Source: Streptomyces sp. NBC_01571
Lineage (GTDB): Bacteria > Actinomycetota > Actinomycetes > Streptomycetales > Streptomycetaceae
Length of the DNA stretch: 64,000 nucleotides
Assembly: GCF_026339875.1 (NCBI RefSeq)
Contig: NZ_JAPEPZ010000002.1
Location: 248,001 to 312,000 of the forward strand
Reading direction: 5' to 3'
The notes beneath the pieces were generated by a model. It was not told the origin of the DNA and did no database searches. It saw nothing but the letters and a program-made list of their open reading frames with translations. Shown here piece by piece: positions 16,886 to 24,522 of this stretch. Every line of letters starts with the position of its first letter. Position 1 is the stretch's first letter. The position numbers and the translations under genes are program-made.

Positions 16886-18778
16886 ATGCGCAGAAGAAGA
16901 TCTGCCACCTCGCGTCTCCACCCACCGCACCCGGCCGGGCCCGCTCGCCGACTCGCACAGGCCCTGATGTCCGTCGCCGCCGCCCTCGGCCTGCTGGTCA
17001 CCGCCCTGGTCGGCCTCCCCGGCGTGGCCCAGGCGGCGGGATCACAGCCCTGCGACCTCTACGCCGGTGCCGGCACCCCGTGCGTCGCCGCCCACAGCAC
17101 CACCCGCGCGCTGTTCTCCGCGTACGGCGGACCGCTCTACCAGGTCACCCGCGTCTCCGACGGCGCGAGCACCGACATCGGACTCCTGTCGGCCGGCGGC
17201 TACGCCAACGCCGGTCAGCAGGACACCTTCTGCGCGAACACCACGTGCAGCATCTCCAAGGTGTACGACCAGACCTCCCGCCACAACGACCTCTTTCCCG
17301 GCCCCGCCGGCACGGCCGGAATGGGCGCCGACCGGGGCGCGGACGCGAGCGAGCTGTCGGTCACCGCGGGCGGCCACAAGGTGTACGGGATCTGGGTCTC
17401 CCCCGGCGTCGGCTACCGCTCGCACGGTGCCGCGTCGGGTGTCGCCGTCAACGGGCAGCCGGAGGGCGCGTACATGGTCGCCAGCGGCACCCACGTCGGC
17501 TCCGCCTGCTGCTTCGACTACGGGAACGCGGAGTCCACGCCCGCCGACACGGGCAACGGTCACATGGACGCCGTGTCCATCGCCACCACCTGCTACTTCG
17601 CGCCCTGCAGCGGCTCCGGACCGTGGGTCGAAGCCGACCTGGAGAACGGGATGTTCCAGGGCGACAACGGCTCCAACACCGCGAACAAGGGCAACAACAG
17701 CACGTACGTGACGGCGGTCCTCAAGAACAACGGTCAGACCACCTACGCCTTGAAGGGAGGCAACTCCCAGTCCGGCGGGCTGACGACATGGTGGGACGGG
17801 GCCCTGCCCTCGCGGGGCGGATACCGGCCGATGCAGCAGGAGGGCGGCATCATCCTGGGCACGGGCGGCGACAACAGCAACTGGAACATGGGGTCCTTCT
17901 TCGAGGGCGTCATGGTCGCCGGTTATCCCACCGACGCCGCCGAGAACGCCGTGCAGGCGAACATCGTCTCCGTCGGCTACTCGGGCCAGACCAGCGTCCC
18001 GAACGGTCCGCAGGGCACCATCACCGGCCCGGGCAACCAGTGTGTCGACGTCAGCGCGGACGACACCGGCGTGAACAGTGCCGCCGTCGGCCTGTGGAAC
18101 TGCCAGTCCTATGCCGAGGACCAGCACTGGACGCACAACGCCAACGGATCCCTCGGCACCATCGGCCGCTGCCTCGACATCATCGGCAACGGCACCGCCA
18201 ACGGCACCCAGGTCGAACTGTGGGACTGCAACGGGGTCGGGGGCCAGAAATGGGTGCAGCGAGCCGACGGCTCGCTGTTCAACCCGCAGTCGGGCCGCTG
18301 CCTCGACTCTCCCGACGGCGCCACCGCCAACGGCACCCGCCTGCGCATCTGGGACTGCAACGGGTCCGCCGCCCAGAAGTTCGCCGTCAACGGCGGCGCC
18401 CCCGTGGCGGGTCCGGGCGGCACCTGCGCCGACGTGGCCGGGGACGACATCGGGTCCAACGCCACCGCCGTACAGCTGTGGGGCTGCCAGTCGTACGCGG
18501 TCGACCAGCACTGGTTCCACAGTTCGGACGGCCGGCTGCACACCCTGGGCCGCTGCCTCGACATCAACGGCAACGCAACCGCCAACGGCACCCAGGTCGA
18601 GCTGTGGGACTGCAACGGTGCCGGTGGTCAGATCTGGCAGCAGCAGGCCGACGGCTCGCTCCTCAACCCGCAGTCGGGCCGCTGCCTCGACTCACCCGAC
18701 GGCGCCACCGCCAACGGCACCCGCCTGCGCATCTGGGACTGCAACGGATCCGCCGCCCAGAAGTTCGCGCTCGGCTGA
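16886..18778 (+). CDS. Secreted GH54-type alpha-L-arabinofuranosidase with two ricin-type lectin modules
   Basis: 630 residues; ATG 16886 has GGGAG 6 bases upstream (a TTG four codons earlier is less likely). Residues 1-50 are a long signal peptide with an Arg-rich start (MRRRRS) and an AxA-type end (VAQAAG). Residues 55-370 match the arabinofuranosidase B catalytic fold: QPCDLYAGAGTPCVAAHSTT at the start, ADLENGMF around the Glu equivalent to the AbfB nucleophile, and GTGGDNSNWN near the general acid Asp. Many paired cysteines fit an extracellular enzyme. Residues 378-505 and 506-630 are two ricin-B beta-trefoils with QxW-type repeats (DQHWTHN, GQKWVQR, AQKFAV). It probably removes arabinose side chains from plant arabinoxylan or arabinan. 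Confidence 0.88.
   Translation: MRRRRSATSRLHPPHPAGPARRLAQALMSVAAALGLLVTALVGLPGVAQAAGSQPCDLYAGAGTPCVAAHSTTRALFSAYGGPLYQVTRVSDGASTDIGLLSAGGYANAGQQDTFCANTTCSISKVYDQTSRHNDLFPGPAGTAGMGADRGADASELSVTAGGHKVYGIWVSPGVGYRSHGAASGVAVNGQPEGAYMVASGTHVGSACCFDYGNAESTPADTGNGHMDAVSIATTCYFAPCSGSGPWVEADLENGMFQGDNGSNTANKGNNSTYVTAVLKNNGQTTYALKGGNSQSGGLTTWWDGALPSRGGYRPMQQEGGIILGTGGDNSNWNMGSFFEGVMVAGYPTDAAENAVQANIVSVGYSGQTSVPNGPQGTITGPGNQCVDVSADDTGVNSAAVGLWNCQSYAEDQHWTHNANGSLGTIGRCLDIIGNGTANGTQVELWDCNGVGGQKWVQRADGSLFNPQSGRCLDSPDGATANGTRLRIWDCNGSAAQKFAVNGGAPVAGPGGTCADVAGDDIGSNATAVQLWGCQSYAVDQHWFHSSDGRLHTLGRCLDINGNATANGTQVELWDCNGAGGQIWQQQADGSLLNPQSGRCLDSPDGATANGTRLRIWDCNGSAAQKFALG
18281..18768 (+). repeat. Intragenic duplication within the two ricin modules
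   Basis: A 104-bp segment at 18281-18384 recurs at 18665-18768 with only two differences, at an offset of 384 bases. The wider modules are also similar, so the second trefoil is a recent tandem copy of the first, or the two are kept alike by recombination. Confidence 0.85.
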
Positions 18779-18811
18779 GCAGCGGTCGGTGCATCTGCTC
18801 CTCGCACGAGG

Positions 18812-18856
18812 CCGGGGCGCCCGGTCGGACGAGAGCGGTCCGGCCGGGCGCCCCGG
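18812..18856 (+). terminator. Terminator of the arabinofuranosidase gene
   Basis: Perfect 13-bp arms CCGGGGCGCCCGG and CCGGGCGCCCCGG with a 19-base loop, 33 bases past the stop codon. Confidence 0.75.
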
Positions 18857-18943
18857 TGCCGAGCACCCGGGAGCGAACGTCCGTGCCCATGTCAACTGCA
18901 CCCTTTACCTGCCCCGCCTACCCTCCGTCGCGCCATCCACTGG

Positions 18944-18972
18944 TTGCTAGTAGACGATCGGTCGTCTACTGT
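18944..18972 (+). promoter_or_regulatory. TetR-type operator overlapping a promoter
   Basis: AGTAGACGA-TCGG-TCGTCTACT at 18949-18970 is a perfect 9-bp inverted repeat with a 4-base centre. It lies inside a promoter-like pair TTGCTA (18944-18949) and TACTGT (18967-18972) spaced by 17 bases. A protein bound there would block transcription toward the DsbA-like gene at 19110. The form is that of TetR/AcrR operators, but no regulator gene of that family lies nearby. Confidence 0.65.
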
Positions 18973-19109
18973 CTGGTTGACCGTTACACAAACCGTCGCG
19001 GTTCGGCCGTGACCCTTCCCGTCAGGATTCCGTCAGGCGGGACCACGCGCCCCGGCCGGCCGATTCCGCCTACGCGCCGCCCGCGCGGACAACACAGGAG
19101 ATGCCACCC

Positions 19110-19763
19110 ATGCGTGTCGAGATCTGGACCGATATCGCCTGCCCTTGGTGCTACGTCGGCCGTGCCCGCTTCAACCAGGGGCTGGCCGCCTTCACGCACC
19201 GTGATCAGGTGGAGGTGGTGCACCGGTCCTACGAGCTCAATCCACGCGCCGAGAACGGTGCCGTGCCGATCATCGAAGCGGTCGCGGCCCAGTACGGGCG
19301 CACGCGCGAGCAACAGATCGCCCGCGAGGAGCAGGCCGCCGACATGGCGAGATCCGTGGGACTGGAATTCCGCGTCGGGGGACGGGTCTTCGGGAACACC
19401 TTCGACGTGCACCGGCTCCTCCACTTCGCCAAGACCCGTGGCGTCCAGGACGAGTTGACGGATCTCGCCTTCCAGGTGAACTTCGCGGAGGAGCGCTCGA
19501 TCTACGACACCGAGACTCTGGTGGACCTGGCCGTCGAGGTCGGGCTGGGCGAGACGGAAGCACGGGCGGTGCTCGGCGACCCGGACGCGTACGCCGAAGA
19601 GGTGCGAGCCGACGAACGCCTGGCTGCCGACCTCGGCGCCGGCGGAGTGCCCTTCTTCGTGCTGGACCGGCGCTACGGCGTCAGCGGCGTCCAGTCGCCC
19701 GAGGGGTTCACCCGGGCGCTGGAGCAGGCTTGGGCGGGTCAGCCCGCGGAGCAGAGGTCCTGA
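19110..19763 (+). CDS. DsbA family (FrnE-like) thiol oxidoreductase
   Basis: 217 residues. The ATG at 19110 is preferred over one at 19101 because AGGAG directly abuts the earlier codon and is correctly spaced for the later. The protein has the cytoplasmic FrnE-type DsbA layout: a thioredoxin-like strand, the active site ACPWCYVG near residue 11, a helical insert 45-165 (EEQAADMARSVGLEF, GNTFDVHRL), then GVPFFVLDRRYGVSGVQ with the cis-Pro loop. There is no signal peptide, so it is likely to act in the cytoplasm on disulfides or glutathione/mycothiol-linked substrates, sometimes as a polyketide-tailoring isomerase. An operator-covered promoter lies 140 bases upstream. Confidence 0.92.
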   Translation: MRVEIWTDIACPWCYVGRARFNQGLAAFTHRDQVEVVHRSYELNPRAENGAVPIIEAVAAQYGRTREQQIAREEQAADMARSVGLEFRVGGRVFGNTFDVHRLLHFAKTRGVQDELTDLAFQVNFAEERSIYDTETLVDLAVEVGLGETEARAVLGDPDAYAEEVRADERLAADLGAGGVPFFVLDRRYGVSGVQSPEGFTRALEQAWAGQPAEQRS

Positions 19764-19778
19764 CCGAAGCCGCGCGAC

Positions 19779-19813
19779 ACCGCGACGGAACCGGCCCCTC
19801 TGCCGGTCGCGGT
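19779..19813. terminator. Imperfect hairpin between convergent genes
   Basis: ACCGCGAC pairs with GTCGCGGT and an inner CCGGC with GCCGG, leaving a 4-5 base bulge. It lies between the DsbA-like gene and the convergent HAD gene. Confidence 0.45.
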
Positions 19814-19827
19814 TTCATGGAGCGCCT

Positions 19828-20523
19828 TCATGAAGCGCCTTCATGGATCAGGAGCTCGGGCCGGGCCGCGAGCAGCCGGGTCAGCAGCGGCAGGGCCTCC
19901 GCCGCGCCGTTCGCCCGCGCCGCGGAAAGGTGGGCGACCTCGTCCGGCAGTGTCGTGCCCCCGCGCGGGACGGCCAGGACACACATGCCGGCGGCGGCCG
20001 CCGACCGGATGCCGTTCGGCGAGTCCTCGACCGCCAGACAACCGGACGGCGGGACGCCGACCTCTGCCGCCGCGCGCAGGTACGGATCCGGCGCGGGTTC
20101 GACCCGGACCACGTCCTCGCCGCACACGACGGCGCGCAGCCCCGCCAGCAGGCCCAGCCCTTCGAGGGCCGCCAGGACGAAGCTGCGGGGACTGGCGGTG
20201 GCCACGCCGACCGGCCCGTGCCGTCCGGCTTCGAGGACCAGCTCCACCGCCCCGGGCAGCGCCCTCACCCGTCCCGCGGCGCATTCGTCGACCATCGCGG
20301 CCGCACAGGTTTCGACCACCTCGGCGGGGCCGGCCGCACCGCCGCACAGGCCGCTGACGTACGAAGCCCAGCTGCCGTTGCCGTGCAGCGCGGCGGTGTC
20401 CTCGGCGCGCCAGCGGTGACCGTGACGGGCGACGAAGTCCGCGCACACCCGCCCCCAGGCGTCTCCCGTGTCGATCAGTGTGTCGTCCAGGTCGAACACC
20501 GTCGCTCGGAGCACGCGGGTCAC
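19828..20523 (-). CDS. HAD-superfamily phosphatase, with the motif III lysine replaced
   Basis: 231 residues starting at GTG 20523, which overlaps the ribB stop codon (GTGA). Motif I is [11 protein letters not shown] with the nucleophile Asp and general acid Asp; motif II VATASP; motif [11 protein letters not shown]. The motif III Lys, normally in GKPAPDPY, is a Glu here (VEPAPDPY). That Lys stabilises the phospho-aspartate intermediate, so activity may be reduced or altered. Because the gene is coupled to ribB, a riboflavin-pathway phosphatase role (dephosphorylating the pyrimidine intermediate) is tempting but unproven. The cap domain is a small helical C1 type, as in beta-phosphoglucomutase relatives. 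Confidence 0.85.
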   Translation of the reverse strand: MTRVLRATVFDLDDTLIDTGDAWGRVCADFVARHGHRWRAEDTAALHGNGSWASYVSGLCGGAAGPAEVVETCAAAMVDECAAGRVRALPGAVELVLEAGRHGPVGVATASPRSFVLAALEGLGLLAGLRAVVCGEDVVRVEPAPDPYLRAAAEVGVPPSGCLAVEDSPNGIRSAAAAGMCVLAVPRGGTTLPDEVAHLSAARANGAAEALPLLTRLLAARPELLIHEGAS

Positions 20524-21197
20524 GCCGTCGCCGTGCCCGAGAGCCGCAGCCGGTTCGCCAGCTGCTCGATCGAGACCAGCGTGAGACCGTGCTCGTCGGC
20601 GCAGGCACGCAACCGGGCGGAGCCGGCGACCGAGCCGTCGTCCTCGCAGACCTCGCTGAGCACCGCGACCGGCGACAGTCCCGCCAGGCGCAGCAGGTCG
20701 ACACCGGCCTCGGTGTGCCCACGTCGCTCGGCGACCCCTCCGGGGCGGGCGCGCAGCGGAAACACATGCCCGGGGCGGACCAGCCGGTCGGGCCGGGTGC
20801 CGGGGTCGGCCAGGGTCCGCACGGTCAGTGCCCGGTCGGCGGCGGAGATTCCCGAGCCGACCCCGACCGCGTCCACGGAAACGGTGTAGGCGGTCGTTTC
20901 GACTGCCATGTCGGCCGGCGTTCCGGTGACCGTGTCGAAGCCCGGAGCGGGCGGGACCATCAGTGGCAGTTCCAGCCGGTCGGCCACCTCGGGGGCCATC
21001 GGCGCGCAGATCAGCCCGCTGGTCCAGCGGACGAAGAAGCCCATGGTCTCGACGGTCGCGAACTCGGCCGCCATGACCAGGTCACCTCCGTTCTCCCGGT
21101 CCGCGTCGTCGACCACGATGACCGGTCGCCCGGCTCGTAGATCGTCGACGGCGACCGCGAGCAGGTCAAGCGACTGTCGCACCGATGCTGACGTCAC
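20520..21197 (-). CDS. ribB: 3,4-dihydroxy-2-butanone 4-phosphate synthase (RibB-like), with altered RENEGD loop
   Basis: 225 residues from GTG 21197; in-frame TTG codons at about 21206 and at 21254 are alternatives and none has a clear ribosome binding site. The RibB fold is complete: [11 protein letters not shown] near 30, GISAADRA near 130 and [15 protein letters not shown] with GHTEAGVDL near 160-185. The usual RENEGD acid loop reads RENGGD, so the second catalytic Glu is Gly. There is no GTP cyclohydrolase II domain, so it would be a stand-alone RibB making the four-carbon unit of riboflavin from ribulose 5-phosphate. It is translationally coupled to the HAD phosphatase. I found no FMN riboswitch upstream. 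Confidence 0.85.
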   Translation of the reverse strand: MTSASVRQSLDLLAVAVDDLRAGRPVIVVDDADRENGGDLVMAAEFATVETMGFFVRWTSGLICAPMAPEVADRLELPLMVPPAPGFDTVTGTPADMAVETTAYTVSVDAVGVGSGISAADRALTVRTLADPGTRPDRLVRPGHVFPLRARPGGVAERRGHTEAGVDLLRLAGLSPVAVLSEVCEDDGSVAGSARLRACADEHGLTLVSIEQLANRLRLSGTATA

Positions 21198-21363
21198 GGC
21201 GATCAACCCATCGTGGGAATCGTTCTTGCTGCGGATGCATCGGTAACCGAACAAACAAGCTCGAGAAACCTGTACACCAACAGAACGATTCTTCAGACAA
21301 GCCGCGGTCTCCGCCCGAGGTCGTACAGGACGGCGGAGGCGCGCGTGCCCTCTCCGACAGGGG

Positions 21364-23169
21364 TCACGGGACGACGTTCAACAGCTCGGTGTTGCGGTCG
21401 CCCGCGCCTCCGGCCCATCCCTCCTGGACACCTGCCCGCATGCTGTCGGCGAGACCGGGGGCGTTGTAGGCGAGCTCCCGGAACAACGACGCGAGGCCGA
21501 CCGCCGAGAGATCGTCGAAGTCCGGTGCCGTGCGGTGCGGGGCGGCCGACTCGACGAGGGTGGTGAACAGGGACACCGTCCCGTCCTTGTTGTCGACCAG
21601 TTCGAACAGTCGGGCGTGGTGCGGATAGTCGACGTGCGAGGCGGTGTTGACCTCCCAGAAGGAGCGGGCGGCCGTCGCGTGCGCGTGGGGGGTGATCCGG
21701 TTGACGTGGCTGTGGCCGTTGATCCACGCGACCACGTTCGGGAAGCGGCTGAGCAGGGCGATGACCTCGGCGCCGTCGTGGCGCGGTTCGTCCGTACGGG
21801 CGGCGTCGGGGCGGCGGGTCATGCTCGGGCTGTGATGGTGGCTGAAGACCAGGATGTGGGCGTCGTCGGCTCCGGGACGGCGTACGAGACGGCCGTCCGC
21901 GTCGTAGGAGCGGGAGCTGTGCGCGGCCAGGGTCTGTTCCAGCCAGCGCATCTGATCGCCGCCGAGGGACCCCTCGTAGTGGCCGCTGCGATACGTCGTG
22001 TCGATGCTGATCCCGATGACGTTCTCCGCGACCTGGAACGTGTAGTACATGCGGTCGCCGTCGAGGTGGTCCGGTGTGTAGCCGTGGCCCACCGGTCCCG
22101 CACCGGCGCGGGCGGGGTCGAGATGCGCGGCCAGGTAGTCGTGCGGGGTGAAGAGGTGGCGCCGCTCGTCCGCCGTCACTGTCCGCGCGGAGGCGGCGTG
22201 CCTGTTCAGGATCGCCGTGAGCACCTCGCTCTTGGGGTCGTCGCCCGAACCGAGCGCCTTGGCGTAGGCGGCCGCGTCCGCGTCGGGGACCGACAGCAGT
22301 TTGCGGGAACCGACGGCGAAGTCGTCGAGGGCGGGCGACAGGCAGCCGCCGGGCAGGTCGTCGTGGTTGCCGACCGTGGAGTACCAGGGGATCCGCAGGC
22401 CCGGGCTGGTCAGGGTGCGGGTCGCCGCGTCGAGGAAACCGGGGATCAGCGGCAGCCCGCGCCGCTTGTCGAGGTCGCGCAGCGCCGGGTCGCCCGGGTG
22501 CCAGTACAGCGGAAGCCCGGAGTTCTGGACGCCTTCGTAGGTCTTCGGGTCCCCGGTGTTGGGGGTGATCCGGCCGCCGTTCATCAGCGTGAGGAACCAC
22601 TCCAGTTCGATGGCGGAGTTGTTGTCGATGTTGTCGCCCGTGGTCATCACGAACGCCGGTGGCAGTCCCGAGTGCGGGCCCCCGCCGAGCTTGTTTACCT
22701 GCTCCACGAGCGCGACGGCGCCCGCGACGGTCAGCGCCTCCTGGGCACGCCACGCGGTCGGTGTGCGGGAGCGGAGGAACTCCGTGCGCAGCGGGTTCTG
22801 CACATCGGCGATGTGCAGGTCGGTGAACTGCACGAAACACGCGAGCGGGGTACGCCGGTCTTCGCGGCCCGCGCGGGGTGGAGCGATCTCCTCCCGTACG
22901 ACCATGGGCCAGCCCGGGCCGGAGACCAGCCGCCGGTAGGTGCCGGTGTGCGGGGCTCCGCCGAGGCGGGCCGTCGTCTCCAGGGTGGTCGTCGCGTGCG
23001 GCGCGGACCGTTGAGCGGCGGCGCGCACGGCGGGCTCCGCGGCGTGGGGCCGGCGTTGCCGGGGCAGGAACGCCCCGGCCGATCCGGCTGCTCCGGCCGC
23101 CGCGACGGCGCCCGACGCGAGCAGAAAACGACGGCGGTTGATGGTGGACTCGGGTTCGATCCCGGTCAT
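21364..23169 (-). CDS. Tat-exported metallophosphoesterase
   Basis: 601 residues. ATG 23169 has GGAGGG 8 bases upstream; a start 11 codons earlier lacks a site. The N-terminus NRRRFLLASGAVAAAG is a twin-arginine signal followed by a small hydrophobic stretch. The calcineurin-like metal motifs appear in order: FTDLHIAD (DxH), TTGDNIDNN (GDxxD), VGNHDD, FSHHHS and NGHSHVNR. Length and layout fit the actinobacterial TIGR03767-type metallophosphoesterases, whose natural substrate is not established. An IS5-family element is inserted 36 bases upstream of the start codon, so the native promoter has probably been displaced. Confidence 0.88.
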   Translation of the reverse strand: MTGIEPESTINRRRFLLASGAVAAAGAAGSAGAFLPRQRRPHAAEPAVRAAAQRSAPHATTTLETTARLGGAPHTGTYRRLVSGPGWPMVVREEIAPPRAGREDRRTPLACFVQFTDLHIADVQNPLRTEFLRSRTPTAWRAQEALTVAGAVALVEQVNKLGGGPHSGLPPAFVMTTGDNIDNNSAIELEWFLTLMNGGRITPNTGDPKTYEGVQNSGLPLYWHPGDPALRDLDKRRGLPLIPGFLDAATRTLTSPGLRIPWYSTVGNHDDLPGGCLSPALDDFAVGSRKLLSVPDADAAAYAKALGSGDDPKSEVLTAILNRHAASARTVTADERRHLFTPHDYLAAHLDPARAGAGPVGHGYTPDHLDGDRMYYTFQVAENVIGISIDTTYRSGHYEGSLGGDQMRWLEQTLAAHSSRSYDADGRLVRRPGADDAHILVFSHHHSPSMTRRPDAARTDEPRHDGAEVIALLSRFPNVVAWINGHSHVNRITPHAHATAARSFWEVNTASHVDYPHHARLFELVDNKDGTVSLFTTLVESAAPHRTAPDFDDLSAVGLASLFRELAYNAPGLADSMRAGVQEGWAGGAGDRNTELLNVVP

Positions 23170-23211
23170 GGGGCAGCCCTCCGGTGCCTCCGAGTGACTC
23201 ACTTAGAGGTC

Positions 23212-24029
23212 CTAACAAAGGCGTTGGACGTGCCTGTGGGTGATGAGGCAGGTGGCGAGGCCGAGGAAGGCTTCATGGATGTCGTCGCGTCGTTCCCAGC
23301 GGACGCGTAAGCGGCGGAAGCCGTGGAGCCAGGCGATGGTGCGCTCCACCACCCACCGGAAAGTTCCCAGGCCGGAGCCGTGCTCGACGCCTCGTTCGGC
23401 GATGACTGGGCGGATACCGCGCTGCCACAGCAGGCGCCGGTACTTGTCGTGGTCGTAGGCGCGGTCGGCGAGCAGGGCATCGGGTCTGCGTCTGGGTCGG
23501 CCGACGACTCCCGCGACGGCCGGAATCTTGTCGATCAGGGGCAGGAGCTGGGTGACGTCGTTGCGGTTCCCGCCGGTCAGCGACACCGCGAGCGGGATGC
23601 CCTGGGCGTCGGTGACGACGTGGTGTTTGCTGCCCGGCCGCGCGCGATCGACCGGGCTGGGTCCGCTTTTGGGCCCCGCCGGGCCGCCCGCACGTGCGAG
23701 GAGTCGATCACCGCCCGCGACCAGTCCAGCTGCTTTGCTGCCCGCAGCTGTTTCAGCAGCACCAGGTGCAGTTGATCCCACACGCCGGCTTCGTTCCACG
23801 CGGCCAGGCGCCGCCAGCAGGTCATGCCCGAGCCGAAGCCCAACTCCTGGGGCAGGTACTCCCATTGGATGCCGGTGTGCAGCACGAACAGGATCCCGCA
23901 CAAGGCCTGCCGGTCCGGCACCCTTGGTCTACCCTCGACCAGCTTGGGTCCCGGCTCGGGCAGCAACGGCTCGATGAGCGACCACAGTTCATCCGACACG
24001 ATCCACGGCCGCGACTGACGTTTCCCCAC
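23212..24029 (-). CDS. IS5-family DDE transposase made by programmed -1 frameshift
   Basis: The first frame starts at ATG 24029 ([16 protein letters not shown]) and encodes the N-terminal DUF4096-like helical part, LSELGFGSG-type segment [12 protein letters not shown], and the first catalytic Asp in [10 protein letters not shown]. The second frame continues in -1 with [14 protein letters not shown], the second Asp region ([13 protein letters not shown]) and the Glu in [16 protein letters not shown]. The switch occurs at the heptamer C CCA AAA. The fused product is about 272 residues, normal for the IS427/IS1031 type. The stop codon TAG lies inside the left terminal repeat. Confidence 0.9.
23667..23673 (-). 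promoter_or_regulatory. Canonical -1 ribosomal frameshift heptamer
   Basis: On the minus strand the bases read C_CCA_AAA in the first transposase frame, exactly the X_XXY_YYZ pattern. Slipping back one base gives CCC AAA and joins the GPK residues that both frames share at this point. Confidence 0.85.
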
Positions 24030-24090
24030 GCTTGGACCAACGACTGTCCAAGCCGAAGGTCACATGATCAACAACTTCTGTTAGGACCTC

Positions 24091-24522
24091 TTAGCGGAAC
24101 CACTCATTCAGGCCCCAGGGACACAGGCGTGGCATCGCGGTGAACGCCGCCGGAACAGCAGTTCCGGACCAGCCGGACGATCTTCACGCTCCGGATCACC
24201 GTTCGAGGTGTCCGGCGCCGTGATGATCGTCGACTGCGGCCGGACGAGACGCGAGGGCCGTCAGTCCCCGGACACGGGGATCAAGACGCGGAAGGCGTCC
24301 ACCGAGCGGGGTACGGCCACCCGCGGCCCCAGAACAAGGGCTTCGGCAGCACGGTCGGCCCGACCCGGTCCCCGCGCCGGGCCGACCGTGCCTGCTCCTG
24401 CTCCTGCTCCTGCTCCTGCTGCTGCTGCTGCTCCAGGTTCTGCTCCAGGTTCTGGTTCTGGTTCTGCCGAGCCTTCGCCCGCGGCCGACGCGACGGGAGG
24501 AGCCGTGTGTCCAGCCTCCGCG
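24091..24522. other. Intergenic stretch after the insertion sequence
   Basis: 432 bases between the insertion sequence and the end of the L,D-transpeptidase gene. The first part is the displaced upstream region of the metallophosphoesterase gene. The rest contains the short tandem repeat at 24391-24475. A plus-strand frame runs through it, but it has no ribosome binding site and reads as Pro/Ala/Gly repeats. Confidence 0.5.
24391..24475. repeat. Short tandem repeat (microsatellite-like)
   Basis: About four copies of CTGCTC are followed by a run of GCT units, two copies of CCAGGTTCTGCT-like sequence and three of GGTTCT. The period is 3 or 6 throughout. It lies 50-130 bases downstream of the transpeptidase stop codon and is outside any supported gene. 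Confidence 0.8.

Larger units (their letters stand above)
18779..19109. other. Intergenic stretch with terminator and operator
   Basis: 331 bases between the arabinofuranosidase and DsbA-like genes. It holds the terminator at 18812-18856 and the palindromic operator/promoter at 18944-18972; the remaining 130-base leader before 19110 has no recognisable element. Confidence 0.6.
23206..24090 (-). mobile_element. Complete IS5-family insertion sequence
   Basis: An 885-bp element bounded by inverted repeats GAGGTCCTAACA (left) and TGTTAGGACCTC (right), flanked on both sides by TTA, a 3-bp target duplication of the TNA type. It carries one transposase read by a -1 frameshift. Both ends and the target duplication are intact, and the reading frames have no stop other than the shift, so it looks recently active. 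Removing it restores a continuous leader for the metallophosphoesterase gene at 21364-23169. Confidence 0.93.

Noticed and set aside
21198..21363. FMN riboswitch upstream of ribB
   Set aside because: I could not find the conserved RFN-element helices or the characteristic AGGG and GCCC-type junction segments on the minus strand.
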